From NCBI GenBank assembly GCA_001598975.1, contig BBXU01000825.1:21293-85292 (forward strand): DNA of 64,000 bases, written 5' to 3'. The translations under genes were made by a program, and so were the position numbers. Source of the stretch: Parachlorella kessleri. Lineage: Eukaryota; Chlorophyta; Trebouxiophyceae; Chlorellales; Chlorellaceae. The notes beneath the pieces were generated by a model. The model was not told where the DNA came from. It did not search any database and worked only from the letters and a program-made list of their open reading frames with translations. This document shows, piece by piece, positions 32,110-44,430 of this stretch. Each line of letters starts with the position of its first letter. Within the stretch, counting starts at the first letter, position 1.

Positions 32110-35100
32110 ATGGAGGACGATGAAGACATTCTCAAGTCTGCAACGCTTCAAAGGGAGTTGGGTTCTCCAAGATACTCAGGACCTCAGGTCTGTGCTAGGC
32201 AGGAGTACTGAGCTCGTTGTGGTGTTGCTACCCTGCAGTTGCTTGCTAGCCTGGCCTCCAAGGCGTTGCTGATTGCCCCCCTCATAAACCTCTAGCTCAC
32301 TTTCCTCCCCATCACGCGACACGCAGCGTTCAAGGCGGCAGCGGCTGGGGTTTTCTGACACCACGGCTCGGAAGCTCTCAGTGGAGGCCATCCTGAGGGG
32401 GCACCGTGGCTGCGTTAACCGCCTGGCCTGGAATGAAACCGGCACCCTGCTGGCATCTGGCTCTGATGACAGACAGGTAGCAGCGAGGCAGTCAAGTCTA
32501 AAATAATGGGGCACCGCCACCCGACCACAGTGCCGTGAGTCCCCCGCACATGGAGCCAATAAAGTGCCAGGGTGTACCGCGTCCACAAACCCCACGTTCA
32601 AGGCAGGGCTAGACAGTATTGGCCAAGGCTTGGTGCACGCTGGCCAGCCAGGCCAGGCCAGTCTAGTCCACCCAGTGCCCAGCCAGCGGGCAAGCGCGGA
32701 CGACATAGACATGGCGCTGAGGCAGTGTTGTGTACCCATCTTACCAGCCCAACTTCCGCCTCCCTCCCGCCATTCAATCCCTCCCTCGTCCTTGCAGATC
32801 CTCATCTGGCACTACCCAGATACCCAGCACCCGCCCTTGGTCATCGACACCCAGCACCAGGCCAACATCTTTGGGGTCAAGTTCCTGCCTGCCTGCGGAG
32901 ACAAGCGCCTGGTGTCAGGGGCCATGGACTACACAGTCCAGCTGCACACCCTGGACAGGTGTCCCTTGGCAGGCGCTCCTGAGATGCTGGGGGTAGGCGC
33001 CATGGGGAGCCCGCGGCCGCCACACAGCCATCGGCGGCCCAATGCGGCGACGGTGGTGTTCAACTGCCACAGGGGACGCGTCAAGGTGAGTGGTGGGTGA
33101 CAGGGTGGACTGAGCACACGGGTTGCAATTGTGGGAGCGCCGAAGGAATCGGGGTGTGAGCTCTGCAAACGGAGTCCTAGAAGGGGAGTTCTCGAGCTGC
33201 ATAGCCATGACTTGAAGGTGGGCGGCACGACTCGAAATCTCTTAATGGTCTCCTGCTTCTAAGTGGGGGCACGCTCAGCTGGTCCATGCGTACCAGCCAC
33301 TCCGGCATTCAAATGCGGGGCTTTGCAGTCTGAGCGTGGGTCAACCTCCACGATACCATGGTGCAATGCGCGCATTGCATCCATCTCTGTTATCTTCCTC
33401 AAGGGTGCTGGTTGGGTATGCTGCCACCCATGCTTCCCCAACCGCCCGCAGGGTGTTGAGGTGGAGCCCGGCAACCCCCACCTGTTCTGGTCAGCCAGCG
33501 AAGATGGGACTGTGCGCCAGTTTGACATCCGCTTGAGGTGCGGCGTGACTGAGCCTGGTGGCCTGCCTACATGGCGCAGCTCCGTCTCCAAATGGCACAC
33601 TGCTGTCTGACCCCTCCCTGTCACATGCATTTCCATCTTAAATGGCACATCACACCCCGGGGCGTGCCTCCCAACCTGTGCAAGGGGGTGAACCCTATTT
33701 GTGTAGATAACTCTCTCTCGGCGTTCCCCCTTCCTGTCAAGTGCATTCCCGCTTGATTCCCCAGCTCCATATGTTATCTCACGACAAGCCAGGTGCCTGA
33801 TATTAGAAGCCATGCCGCTTCCCGTTTTCCCCCCGCAGCACCGCCACGCAGCGCGACTACTCCTCCCCCAACATGCTTCTGGCACTCCCCGGCAAGGCCC
33901 CAGGCCGGCACCTGGAGGTCAAGTCGATTGCACTCAACAAGGTGGCTCCCCACCAGCTGGCGGTGGGGGCGGGGGACCAGTACGTGCGGCTGTACGACCG
34001 GCGCGTCATGAGCCTAGGTGGGCCGGCTGGAGCGTGTTTGGATTTTTGTGGTGGTGGCGGGGGACGCTGGGGCTGGGCCGTGTGCCCTTGGAAACATACG
34101 ACGTTGGAGTGCGGTGCTGCAGATGCGAGGGCGAGGGTTGTGGAGGCTTGCATGCCTGAAGGACAGGTCTGTTGTCAAGCGGGGCAGCAGTGTGCCCAGG
34201 TTTGCAGTGCTGGTTTTGTGGCCCTGCTAAAAACTACTGTGACTAAGGCTGGCTCCTCGGGGACCTCCTTCCCTGGTGAGGGCTGCCTGGCCGGCCATTT
34301 ACCATCTGCATAACCTGGGTAAGCATGTGCCGTCCCCATGCACCGTGGTATACAAAAACGGTCGAGACTGCCCGGTGGAAGGAGACGTGCCCGGGCCAGC
34401 TGTGCCTGTTGCCTGCCTGCAGGCACCCCTCGGGGGTCGGGCGCCGCCCAGGCAGAGCCGGTGCTGAAGCTGGCGCCGCCGCACTTGTGCCTGGGGCAGG
34501 CCACCCCCCGGGCCCCATCCCGCATGCACACCACCTGTGTGGCTTTTGGCAGCCGCGGGGACAAGGTGTGCTGGGCTGCAGCCGGCTGACTCTTGCAGGG
34601 GCTGGGCCGACGTGTGCGTGGGGTTGCATTGCATGCCTGACAGAGCCTGTGGAGGCACGCTGAGCTTGGTAACCTTGCCCTGTGGCAACCAAGGTGGTGC
34701 AGCCAGCAGCCCGGGGGGGTCTTTGCCCAGCAAGCAGCGATTGTGAACCGAATGTCCACTTGGCACTGCCCCTGCCAACCGAAGCCTGCCTCCCTTGCCA
34801 CTGTAAGCTTGGCAGGTGTCTGTAAGGGCCTCACCTACCCTGCTTTCCTCGCTTGCAGGTGGTAGCAACCTACCACAACGACCACGTCTATGTGTTTGAC
34901 GTCACCACCTGCAGTAGAGATCCAGTTGCCCTTCACTCCCCTCCAGCCAGCCCTCCCGCCCAGCGCCCAGCAACAGCAGCGGGAGCAGCAGCAACATGGT
35001 CCCCCGCTGCTCCACCCCTGCCTGCCCAGTCCCCAGCCCCAGACCTCGACTTCTTCCAGCCAGGGACTGAGGCAGCCAAGGGGCTGCCGGGGGACCGGCT

Positions 35101-38100
35101 GAGGGTGCAGCGGGGGCCGCCGGGCGGCGGGGGCGTCAACGGTATTGCAGACGGCATGGCGGGGGAAGCTGACGGAGGGGGGTTGCCGCTGATGCTGCCG
35201 GCCGCAGCTGAGGCGGCCAAGGCTGAGGGCAACCTGCGCTACTTCAACAAGCAGGTAGGCACACGCCTGCAGGGTGCTGGCGAAGGACGGCTCCTTTTGA
35301 GTCGTGTAGGGCTGCTTCCGCCGATGAGGGTTTTGTGTTGCAGGAGCCTCTGCTCTCCTCTGCAATGTCAGGCAAGTGGCTGGTAGGTTTGCGGCGGGGG
35401 ACATTCCTTTGCTGGGTAGAACACCACTAGCTGGCCTACCCAGCCTTTGCTTCCATGCTGCCAGCAAGGCATGTGGATGAGCAGCACCTCTTGGCTGCTG
35501 GTGCAGTACCCTGCCTCCATCCAGCAGTACAGCCGGGCCATCCAGCTGGCACCCTGGGCTGCCGTGCTCTACACCAACAGGTAGGTTGGCAGCCCTTGGT
35601 GGCTGCATGCTGTGCTTTTGGCTCGGGCTGGATGGAAGTCAGGCCTCTCTGCCTCTTCTTCTGTTCAGATGGGCTTGCCCCATTGCAGGACTGCAGCATG
35701 CTTCAAGTCGCCTAGCGGACTTCTGGTGTGCAAGCAGCGCCGAGGCAGCCCAGCCTGCCGTGGCCTGCTTGCCCGCACCTGTGCCCGGGCCCTCAGAGGG
35801 TGCTTTCGCCTTCGCCAACTGGTTGCCAAGCACTGCTGCTGCCGCGGCAGGGCGCTGGCGCTGCTTCACCGCGGCTGGGAGGGCGACGCCATGGCCGCGC
35901 TGCGCGACTGCGAGGCGGCGCTGGGCCTGGACCCCGCCGCCATGAAGACCCACTTCCGGCGGGTGCAGGCGCTGCTGGCCTGCAAGCTGCTCAAGGTACT
36001 GTCGCAGCGAGAGTGGGACCCCGGGAGGGTGTATGAGGATTTGCGGGGGAGTTGGAGGGCTTGACATGCGCGCGGCTTGCTTGTGGCTGGGTGTTTGCGC
36101 AGGAGCAGCGGTTGTGGAGGGGTTGGCATATGGCAGGATGGGTGGTTTTTCAACCATGCTCCTCCGATCATTGCGTGCCCCAGTATTGTATCGTCCTGAA
36201 CCACATGTAGATCAGGCCTTTCTCCTCTGGGGACTTGCCTGGACTGGTGGTGCTCATTTTGGCATGGTGCTGTTATCCATCACCCCATGCGCAAACTCTA
36301 GCTGGTCCACTTGACGGCTTCCACTGGTGTGCAGTCTGCCGAAGCCGCCACGCGGATTTTTCGGCGGCAGTTCCCCGAGGATGCTGGCGAGGAGCTGGCG
36401 GGGGTGGAGGACCAGGTGGCGGCACAGCTGGCACAGCGCGCCCAGCGCGACGAGATGCGGCGCCAGCAGCGTGAAAGCAGGCGGCAAGCGCGGCGGCGGC
36501 AGGTGGGCTGCCACAGTTTAAAGTCTGGCTCCTGAGGTGGCTGCTGGAGGGACGGTGCAGCGGGCTTGATGAGGGAGGGGGCCCTGGGTAGTGTAGGGGG
36601 CGTATGCACAGCACACTGTGGATTGGGCACTGGTCTTGGGATAGGTTTGCTCAACTGCGTGGGCAGGGTTTGGGGAGGCATGCTTGCTACGAGTAGCGAT
36701 ACCAGGGTGTTGGGCTGCACACCCAATGGGACTCCCAGCCCTCCACCCATGCTCACTTGAGCATCATGCGTGCTGGCCACAGGGGCTGAACCTGGAGCGA
36801 AGGAGCAACCCCCAACCTGCCGCCCCCAGCAGCCAAGCAGCCGCTCAGCGCCCTGTCCCAGACACCGAAGCTGCTGCCGCTGCTGGGTCATCTCGCATGG
36901 AGGTTGAGCCGCCCAGCCCAGCAGGCAGAGCAGGTAGGCAGGCACGCGCGGCAGGCACAGCAGGCTCGCCAGGCTCCCCCAGTTCCAGCTCGCTGGCTAC
37001 TTCCGACCTGGCAGCCAGCTCCCCATCAACATCCGGAGGAGCCTCCCCAAGCTCAGCGGGCGCAGCAGGGGCAGCAGGCACAGCAGGCGCGGCAGGGAGG
37101 GCCCAGCAAGCTGCCAGGGATACCTCCAGCGCCCCCCCTACACCCCAAGCTGGCGCTGCAGGCGCGCCCCATGCAGCATCCTTTGCTCGAGCGGACGGAC
37201 CAGCAGGTGCAGCAGCCGCAGCACCACTAGCAGGGGCGGCAGGAGGAGGCATGGGCGGCAGTGCGGAAGTCGGGGGAGGGGGTGCAGCAGCAGCAGCAGC
37301 AGCAGTGGGGGCGGCGGCGGCAGTGGGCACACCGTCTGGTCCCTCAGCTCACCCGGGTAGCCCCGGGAGAGGTGCCAGGCTGGGTGGAGGCGGTGACGGG
37401 ATGGCTGCTGGTGGGGGGCCCCTGGGTGAGCTATGTGTACATAGGTGGGGCGTTTGCCTGTGCACAGTGCCAAATGACGAGGGCTGGCACGGTAGTCCCC
37501 GTGGGAGGGAGGCTGGGTATGCAAGCCTGGCAGCCAGCAGTCTTAGGACCTTACCCCCTTGCATGAGCAGCATGCCATGAAGAAGCACGTGGGTCCTGTC
37601 GCCAGCAAGCTGACCCAGCACGTGTGGAGGCGGGTGCAATTGTCTTGTCTATGCGTCCATCCTTCGTGCCATTGACCGGAATGCTGCTGTTTGGTGTCCC
37701 AACGTTGGCAGCAGAGGGTCCAATGCGGGCAAGGCGCGGCCCAGACTCAGACTCCGATGCAGACTGGGTGGACCTGTGGGGAGGCAGCAACTCCAGCGAA
37801 GAGGAGGGTGAAGATGGGTGGGAGCCGGATGTTGACCAGCAGTACGCAGAGGCGTTAGAAAGGTAGGTGGGCGGGTGGACGGCGTAGTTGGGTATATATG
37901 GGGGTGGCACACGTCCTCCCCCAGGCAGCGCTCTGCTGTGGCAGTTGCACTTTACGTGTAGCTTCTCACATCCCATTGCGCTGGTGCCCTGTGTCATGGT
38001 CCGTCGCGAAGCAGTAACCTTATGTCAGTTCTGCGCCCCAGTTAGTGCTGCGGGCAGCTTCATTGCCACCCTGTCGCTGCTTGACATGGCTCACCAGGGG

Positions 38101-40548
38101 TTTGCACCTCCCCCTACAGCCATGTACTGCACCCTCTGCAGCCACCCCCCCCGCTCCTGGTAGCCAGTGCCACTCTGGCTCCTACCGTGCAGGGCGTATC
38201 AGGCCTCATTAGAGAAACATCACCCCGGCGGCACCAACGGCTTCATTGGGCCCCACCTGGCTTCGCCACCAACCTTGCCGCAGCCCTCTCTGTGGGGAGC
38301 CTTGGAGGGGGGCCGCCGCATGCTACAGGTGGTGGGATCGCCATGCAAAAGCAGGACGGCTGTGTGCTTGTGTCTGCCTTTGGCGCTGTTTGCTTGGCTG
38401 TGAAACACGTACTCCCGACCGCTTTTGACACCCAGTCATGCCTGCACCATGACATACGTACAGCAGGATCAGCAACCCACCACTGCGTGTGTCTTCTCGT
38501 GTGCAGCGCTATGTTGGTCAGTGCAACGTGCAGACGGACATCAAGGAGGCGACCTTCCTAGGTGCGCTGCCCCCAACACGTCAGCCCTACTAACTCCAGT
38601 GCCTCAAGCTCCTGCCTGCTCTAAGGGCACTAGGGTGCTGCCCCTTGTTGCCTTCTTCCTCCAAACTGGGCTGAATTGTGGGGGCAGTGCAGGCCCACTG
38701 AGCTGGGCTGTGTTTTGGGGGCAATGCAGGCCCACACGATGAGCTGGTGGCGTGCGGCAGTGACGACGGCCATATCTTCATATTCAATGCAGCCAGCGGG
38801 GAGTGCATCAGGTGGGCCACAGTGCTCTCATTGCCTGGCCCGGCTTGACGCATGCACTGCTATTCCTGTCGCTGATGCCGTCAGGTGTTCAGGGTTTGAT
38901 ATCCGAGCGGCTCAGGGTCCGCGTTTGCTGCCACGCTCGCCACGGTGTGGGTCAGGTGTGCTCGGCCGACAACCACTTGCTACCCAAGGACCCGTCACGT
39001 GTGGCCTTGCCTGGCTCTCATACAGTTTATAGCCTGCGCAATCACCATCATGCACAGTCTTTCAATGCTTTGGTGCAGGGTCTTGAAGGCAGACGATGAT
39101 GTGGCCAACTGTGTGCAGTGCCACCCGCACCTGCCTGTGCTTGCCACAAGCGGCATCGACCACGCCATCAAGGTAGGTCATGGCACAGCGCTAGGACCCC
39201 GCTGCATGGCCCCGGCCATGCTTCGGGTATTCACGCCCCTCGTTTCCAGGGCACAAATTGCTCCGTCTGTGCTCTGCCGCCGCTTTGGCCGGCCTGTTAT
39301 ACGTGTTACTCACCCATGTGTAACTGTAGCAGCAGCAGCTGGTGTCCTGTTCCCACAAACCAGGAGTCCCAACTCTCAACGGGCCCCAACTGCAGCCTGT
39401 CTTGTTGCCAAGCGCTGCAGGTGTGGTCCCCCGAGGGGCCCCCGACAGCTGGCGGCAACCTGAAGGAGATCATTGCCCTCACCCAAGACAGGATGAGAGA
39501 CGGTGAGTAGCTCTTAACCCACTTAACATGAGCCAAGCAAGCTGCATCACTCTGTGTGAAGTGACCCAGTCCTACAGCTTGGCATTGCATGGTGTTTGCC
39601 ACTGTCGGTTTTTGTTGATGCTATCAGGGAGCTGTCATTGTTGTTGAAGCTGGCAGGGAGTGCGAACAGAGGCGAGGTTGGGGGTATATGGACAGACAAG
39701 GCTGTGTGCAGTTATGCTCCGGTGCTGTAATGAGGTCTTTTTGTTTTAGGTGGCAGGCAAGGCGAACTGAAAAAGGTAGGGTGGAACTGTACCGATAAGG
39801 TTAGGTGCACTTACGATCAGTCATGCTTTGGTAGAGACGCGGCGGCCCTTGCCTGTGGACCTGTCAGACTCACCGCTAAGGGAACTGACAACCCCCGCGG
39901 TTTGCCTCTGCACCTGAAGGTCCCACAGTGCTGCGAGGGGTTGACCCTCGCCTGCTAGCAGCCCTGTCAGACAACCCAGCCCTCCTCAGGGCTCTCCTCC
40001 AGGCAAGACGCTTATTTGCGCGGAAGTTGGTGGCTGCTATTACGCGCACGCAAACCTTGGCGAGGCTACTTGGTTCAGGGTTAGCTCCAGTGAATCCATG
40101 CCTGTGGGATTGTTACATGCCTCAACCTCACTAGTGCACACTGGGAAGCGGGGAAGGGGGAGCAGTACCCTGTACAGTCTGAGGTGAATCCAGGCACTCC
40201 TGCTGCTGCTGGGCCTTGGGTGGTCGTGACCGATATTCCCAGCAATAGCTGGCTCCTGATGTCTGGAACAATGGAAGCGCTGCTCAGGTGGGTCTGTCCC
40301 CACCATCGTATGCATGGGCTTGCCGGTCCCAGGCTAAGCCTTTCTTGCCGATGCCAGTGCTTGACTGCTGGGCCTGCTTGCAAATGCAGCAGCAAGGTCT
40401 CGACCTAGCTGTGCTGGTGTCACTGTTGCTGCAGCGTGCCACAGGCCTTAACAGGGCAGAGGCGGCTCCCGAGGAAGGGGGTGGCGAGGTGGTAGACGAC
40501 GAGGATGAGGAGGGCCAATCCCCCGGAGTTACTTGCAGAGTAGGCTAG
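32110..40548 (+). CDS. WDTC1/ADP/ASG2-type WD40-TPR protein (CUL4-DDB1 substrate adaptor)
   Basis: Nineteen exons join in phase: 32110-32187, 32327-32476, 32798-33085, 33452-33537, 33839-34017, 34423-34565, 34859-35254, 35507-35580, 35851-35995, 36335-36502, 36783-37425, 37715-37862, 38193-38328, 38507-38561, 38730-38811, 39079-39172, 39421-39502, 39929-40002, 40390-40548; 1059 residues against ~677 in human WDTC1. Order matches WDTC1: WD repeats (GHRGCVNRLAWNETGTLLAS, ANIFGVKFLP, LFWSASEDGTVRQFDIR, LAVGAGDQYVRLYDRR), then TPRs (GNLRYFNKQYPASIQQYSRA, ALRDCEAALGLDP), then the block YVGQCNVQTDIKEATFLG and final WD repeats ([36 protein letters not shown]). The family are DWD proteins recruiting substrates to CUL4-DDB1 ubiquitin ligase. 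Extra length comes mainly from a ~210-residue Ala/Gly/Ser insert in exon 11 and an acidic tract (SDSDADWVDLW). Exon 18 ends at a GC donor. TGTAA at 40680-40684. Confidence 0.9.
33596..33642. repeat. 47-bp intronic element, copy 1
   Basis: In intron 4 of the WDTC1-like gene. It matches 51700-51746 at 44 of 47 positions. A degenerate partial copy follows at about 33726-33757 (CCCCTTCCTGTCAAGTGCAT). Confidence 0.85.
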
Positions 40549-41055
40549 GTGCAGCCAAGATTTTACTGGCCACTAGACCGCACTAGCTGCGGCCGCCTTC
40601 CAGACTAGGGTCTGAAGTGCTTAGTTAGTCCTGCAGTGAAGAATGCGCGGCCGTGCCAGCAGTGGGTAGTTTATTTCTATGTAAACTTACAGGCACCACG
40701 ACAGCCCATGTTGCACTTTCCTTTCTCCTTTGAACTGAACACTGTACCCCTCGCTAAAATCTCCCGCCTGCGCCTTGCTAGAATGCTACCAGCGCCTTGG
40801 CTGCTGTCCAGCGACCTTGGTAATGCTGCTCAGCGACTAGGACTGCCTGCAGCTGCTGGGGGCGTCTACCGGCCTCTACCTGCCAGAAGCCAGAGCTACA
40901 ACCAACCGCCAAGACACAGGGTGAACAGTACGACAAGCTGTCTGAAAGAAGTACCACATGTGTAGACCCCTACGCGCAAGTGCTACCTACAGAAGTCGAA
41001 CCACGCAACAATTCATGCAACAAGCTGGCAACGCCCTGCCGCCTGCCTGCTGGCT
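40549..41055. other. Convergent 3' UTRs of the WDTC1-like gene and IGPS
   Basis: No coding exon supported. It contains the back-to-back polyadenylation signals at 40680-40691. Confidence 0.55.
40680..40691. terminator. Back-to-back TGTAA polyadenylation signals of convergent genes
   Basis: TGTAAACTTACA: TGTAA (40680-40684) on the plus strand for the WDTC1-like gene, and TTACA (40687-40691) for the minus-strand IGPS gene. Confidence 0.55.
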
Positions 41056-44000
41056 TCAGCTCAGCGAGAGCAGCTGCTTCACGCCGGCCGTCGGGTCCCC
41101 CTGCTTCACCAGCGACTCTCCCACCAGGATGGCCCCGCAGCCGGCCGCCTGGACAAAGGCCACATCGTCAGGTGTGAAGATGCCCGACTCCCCAGCCATC
41201 AGCAGGCCCTGCTCCACCACCTGCACAGGCACACCAAGTCAGGCGGCGCACTCGCACAATGCGGGCACGGGCAGGTGGGGTGGTGGTGTTAGGAGGGGGG
41301 GAGGGGCACAGCGGAGAAAGAGGGCATTCTATTGCAGGCCGAGGTCCGATGGTTTATACACACCGTGGCAACTCATGACGTAGTATCCACAGGTGCAGCG
41401 CTCAATGCTTGCCATCCCCTTCCCGCGATAGCCCACATCAAAGTCCTCACGCAACGCCCGCGCCTGCCAGCACCTCGCACCATCCCAAAGGTGCTAGCCC
41501 TGCACAGTCTCCAGTGACTAATGGTCGTCTGGCCACCCCCACCCACCCCGGCACTGGACACAGCGCTCACCACCCCAGTGAGTACTGCAAGATTGCAGGG
41601 CAGCGCACCTGCCGCCCCGCTGCGCTCTCCATGATGTCCTTTGTGTGAGCCAGGTCCACCTTGAAGGTCTGCAGGTCCCTGTTGTTGATGCCCAGCATGC
41701 AGCCCTCCAGGTCGCTGCTGCCCAGCGACAGCACCCGCTCAAGCTCACCCTCAGTGTGCACCTGCAAGCACCCAAAAGCACAACCGGGTCTGGAACCACA
41801 AGCATGGGTAGCCTCGATGCTCCAAAGCCACTGCTGCCACAGCATTACCCAGCAGCCCAGACACGCCAACAGAGACAGAGTCGCAGCCACGACGCTTTGC
41901 GTGTCTTGTTTGGGCTCTGTTGCCCGCCGCAAAGGCCTAACCACCTTAAACGAGCTCAACTGGGGAGCAAAAACTACCCACCCCTGTGCCCCTGCATCTG
42001 GTACTGCGACTCCACAGCCGCACATGCACACAAATGACGGCGGCCACTCAAAGCTGGACTGCAAGAGCAGAATCCACCCACCTCGATGAGGCATTGCAGC
42101 CCCAGCTGCCGCGCGGAGCGTATGAGGTACCGCAGGTCGCTGTTGGGCAGCACCGCAGCGATGAGCAGCACGCAGTCGGCGCCGAATGCGCGCGCCTTGA
42201 ACAGCTGGTAGGCCTGCGCTCAGCAACGGTTTCAAGCATGGTGACGAGGCCGAACACAAAGCATGGCACGGCAGCGCCAGGACCATCTCAGCTCAAGAGA
42301 TGTGCTGCTGCCAGGGCTGAGCTCCTCTGTCGGCTGACTTACACCCCCAGGATGTCGAGGTACCATCCATGTCCAGGTAGCCAGCCCCACCAAAGCAGCT
42401 TTTGTGCCCGCACCTGCCGCCTTGCACACTTGCCGTGGTATCCAGTTGGCGGGTCTCTGTTTCTCCTACCACCTCGCCGACCCCCCTCCAGCTGTGCCAT
42501 GCATTACAAACACCACACCCCACTGCCACCACCTCTGCTTGCAAATGGCAGGCCAAGCATCCTCACGCAGACCGGCCCCCTGGCCGTGCTTTGCACGCTC
42601 ACCTCCACGATGAACTCCTTGCACAGCAGGGGGCACGCCACGCCCGCCTGCCGGATCAGCCGCAGGTTCTCAAAGCTGCCTTGGAAAAACTTCTTGTCCG
42701 TGAGCACGCTGAGGCACGCTGCCCCGCCCGCCTCGTACGCCTGGGCTATCTGCACGCGGAGAGCAGGAGGGGCGCGCCCTTGAACCGCTCGCTTGATTGT
42801 GCAAACACAACTGGCTGACAGCTCGTGTGGGTTTCAAGGAGCTTGTAAGGGTCCCTGGGTGAGCATGCACCCCAGGACCCAGCCTGTTAGCTGGTACGTC
42901 CCGCTGGTGTGCGCGTGGTTCTCAGCGACTAAGAGGCTGGCCGGCTTAAAACTCCCCATAGCATGTATCAGGGGACTGCCAGGGCCTGGGCTGCTGCTTT
43001 TCTTTATGCAGGGAGCGGTCCTGCAACCTTCCGTGTCGATACGCACACTAAAACACAGGTTGCCGGCAGGCTCTCCCCCCGCCCTGCCAGCTCTCACCCA
43101 AGCGCCCCTCACCCACCCGCACAGGGTCAAAGTCTGGCTGGATCACGCCCTTGCTGGGAGAAGCCTTCTTGACCTCAGCAATCAACCCCGGCCTTCCCGT
43201 GCGCTCCGCCGCTGCCCGCAGCGCGCCAATGAAATCCCGAGGTGGCGGGGCCGCCTTGGCCATGGGGACCAGCTGGCCCAGCGGCAGCCTCCTGCGGAAC
43301 TCATCAACCTCGACAGCCTTGTACCTGCGGCAAGGACACGGGCAGCACATTGCTGGCTGCTGGCAAGAATGCTATGCCTTTGGGAGGCCAGCCAGGAGGA
43401 CGACACACACAATCTACCTCTAAGACGGTCCTGCTGCAAACCGACCAGCAGTGACACTCAAGCCACATCAACGCAGGTGCCAGCCTCTTGCCAGTGCACC
43501 AATACGACCATGTGCAAACCTGGTGCATTGCAGGAACACCAACAAGATTGTCACTTACCAAACAATCTCCTCAAGGATATTACGGGGGTTGTTCTCCTCC
43601 GACAAAGGCACCTTGAAATCGACTGGCCCGCACCTGCACCTCGTTGCTTCCTTCTGTCAGCGGGCAAGTTGTGCAACAGTCTGCACAGGGCTTGGTGCTG
43701 CATGCGACCATGCTTGGCTGTCTGTGCCACGTGGCATACCAGCCTGGATAAAAATCAGCATTGTGGCAACGGTTGCCGGAACAGTGGGATGGACTCACCC
43801 CTGCGTTGGAACGCCGTGGGGCGGCCGCCGTCGGATGGTCACCTCCTGCGCAAAACCAAGTGTGGGTGTTAAGAATAAGAGACAAGCTAACCCCCATATT
43901 AGATACTTTCAGTGCGAGGTCTGGTTCATGACAGGGGGCGTCGACAAGACTGTTGCAACATGCTGGGAGTAGCTCACCTCGACAGGTGCTGAGGTGCACA

Positions 44001-44109
44001 TGGCTCGCATGCTGCTCCTCCTCGCGCTGGGACCTCTCTGGCAAACAGAAAGCTGCTTTCTTGAGTTATACAATAGGCTGACGCTGCGAGGCAGCGAAGT
44101 AACTGCCAT
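41056..44109 (-). CDS. IGPS: Indole-3-glycerol-phosphate synthase, plastid-type (tryptophan biosynthesis)
   Basis: Eight exons join in phase: 44109-43978, 43845-43799, 43633-43559, 43324-43117, 42749-42603, 42213-42082, 41761-41609, 41220-41056; 352 residues. The enzyme closes CdRP to indole-3-glycerol phosphate with loss of CO2 and water. TrpC motifs in order: [35 protein letters not shown] (catalytic Glu and Lys, SPSKG), [30 protein letters not shown] (KDF-type lysine, here KEF), [63 protein letters not shown]. The N-terminal ~45 residues ([20 protein letters not shown]) are Ser/Arg-rich without acidic residues, typical of a chloroplast transit peptide, where plant-type IGPS acts. It is a stand-alone enzyme, with no TrpF fusion. 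The gene is divergent from the BAG6-like gene. Confidence 0.93.
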
Positions 44110-44430
44110 GGTCAGGGCGGGATAAGAGTGCCACGCACAAGGTGCGTATCAGTGAAACAGATGAATAAAGTATACTTGTAGCAAGCAGATTCCTGTATGT
44201 AAGCTTGCGATCGCCCACGCGTGCCGTGATCAAACCTTGCCGTACAAAGCAGGCCCCAATGTCCTGCCGAAGCTCCCAGTTGCTTGACTATTTCATGAAG
44301 GGCATTGCTACCTGGACCACTTTAGTGAACTGTCAACTGCGGATCAGCAACTCAGCGAGCAGCGAAAGGGGTGACGTTCAGTACTTTGCCAGGGGACATG
44401 TCAGCCCCATCGCCTGGAGAAGCTGGGACC
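44110..44430. promoter_or_regulatory. Divergent promoter between IGPS and the BAG6-like gene
   Basis: 321 bases between the start codons at 44109 (minus) and 44431 (plus). The middle part is AT-richer (gatgaataaagtatacttgt, from 44160). No other feature was seen. Confidence 0.45.

Noticed and set aside
36845..37330. 161-residue minus-strand ORF
   Set aside because: Antisense shadow of the Ala/Gly/Ser exon of the WDTC1-like gene.
40958..41383. Plus-strand ORF opposite the last IGPS exon
   Set aside because: Complement of clearly conserved IGPS coding sequence.
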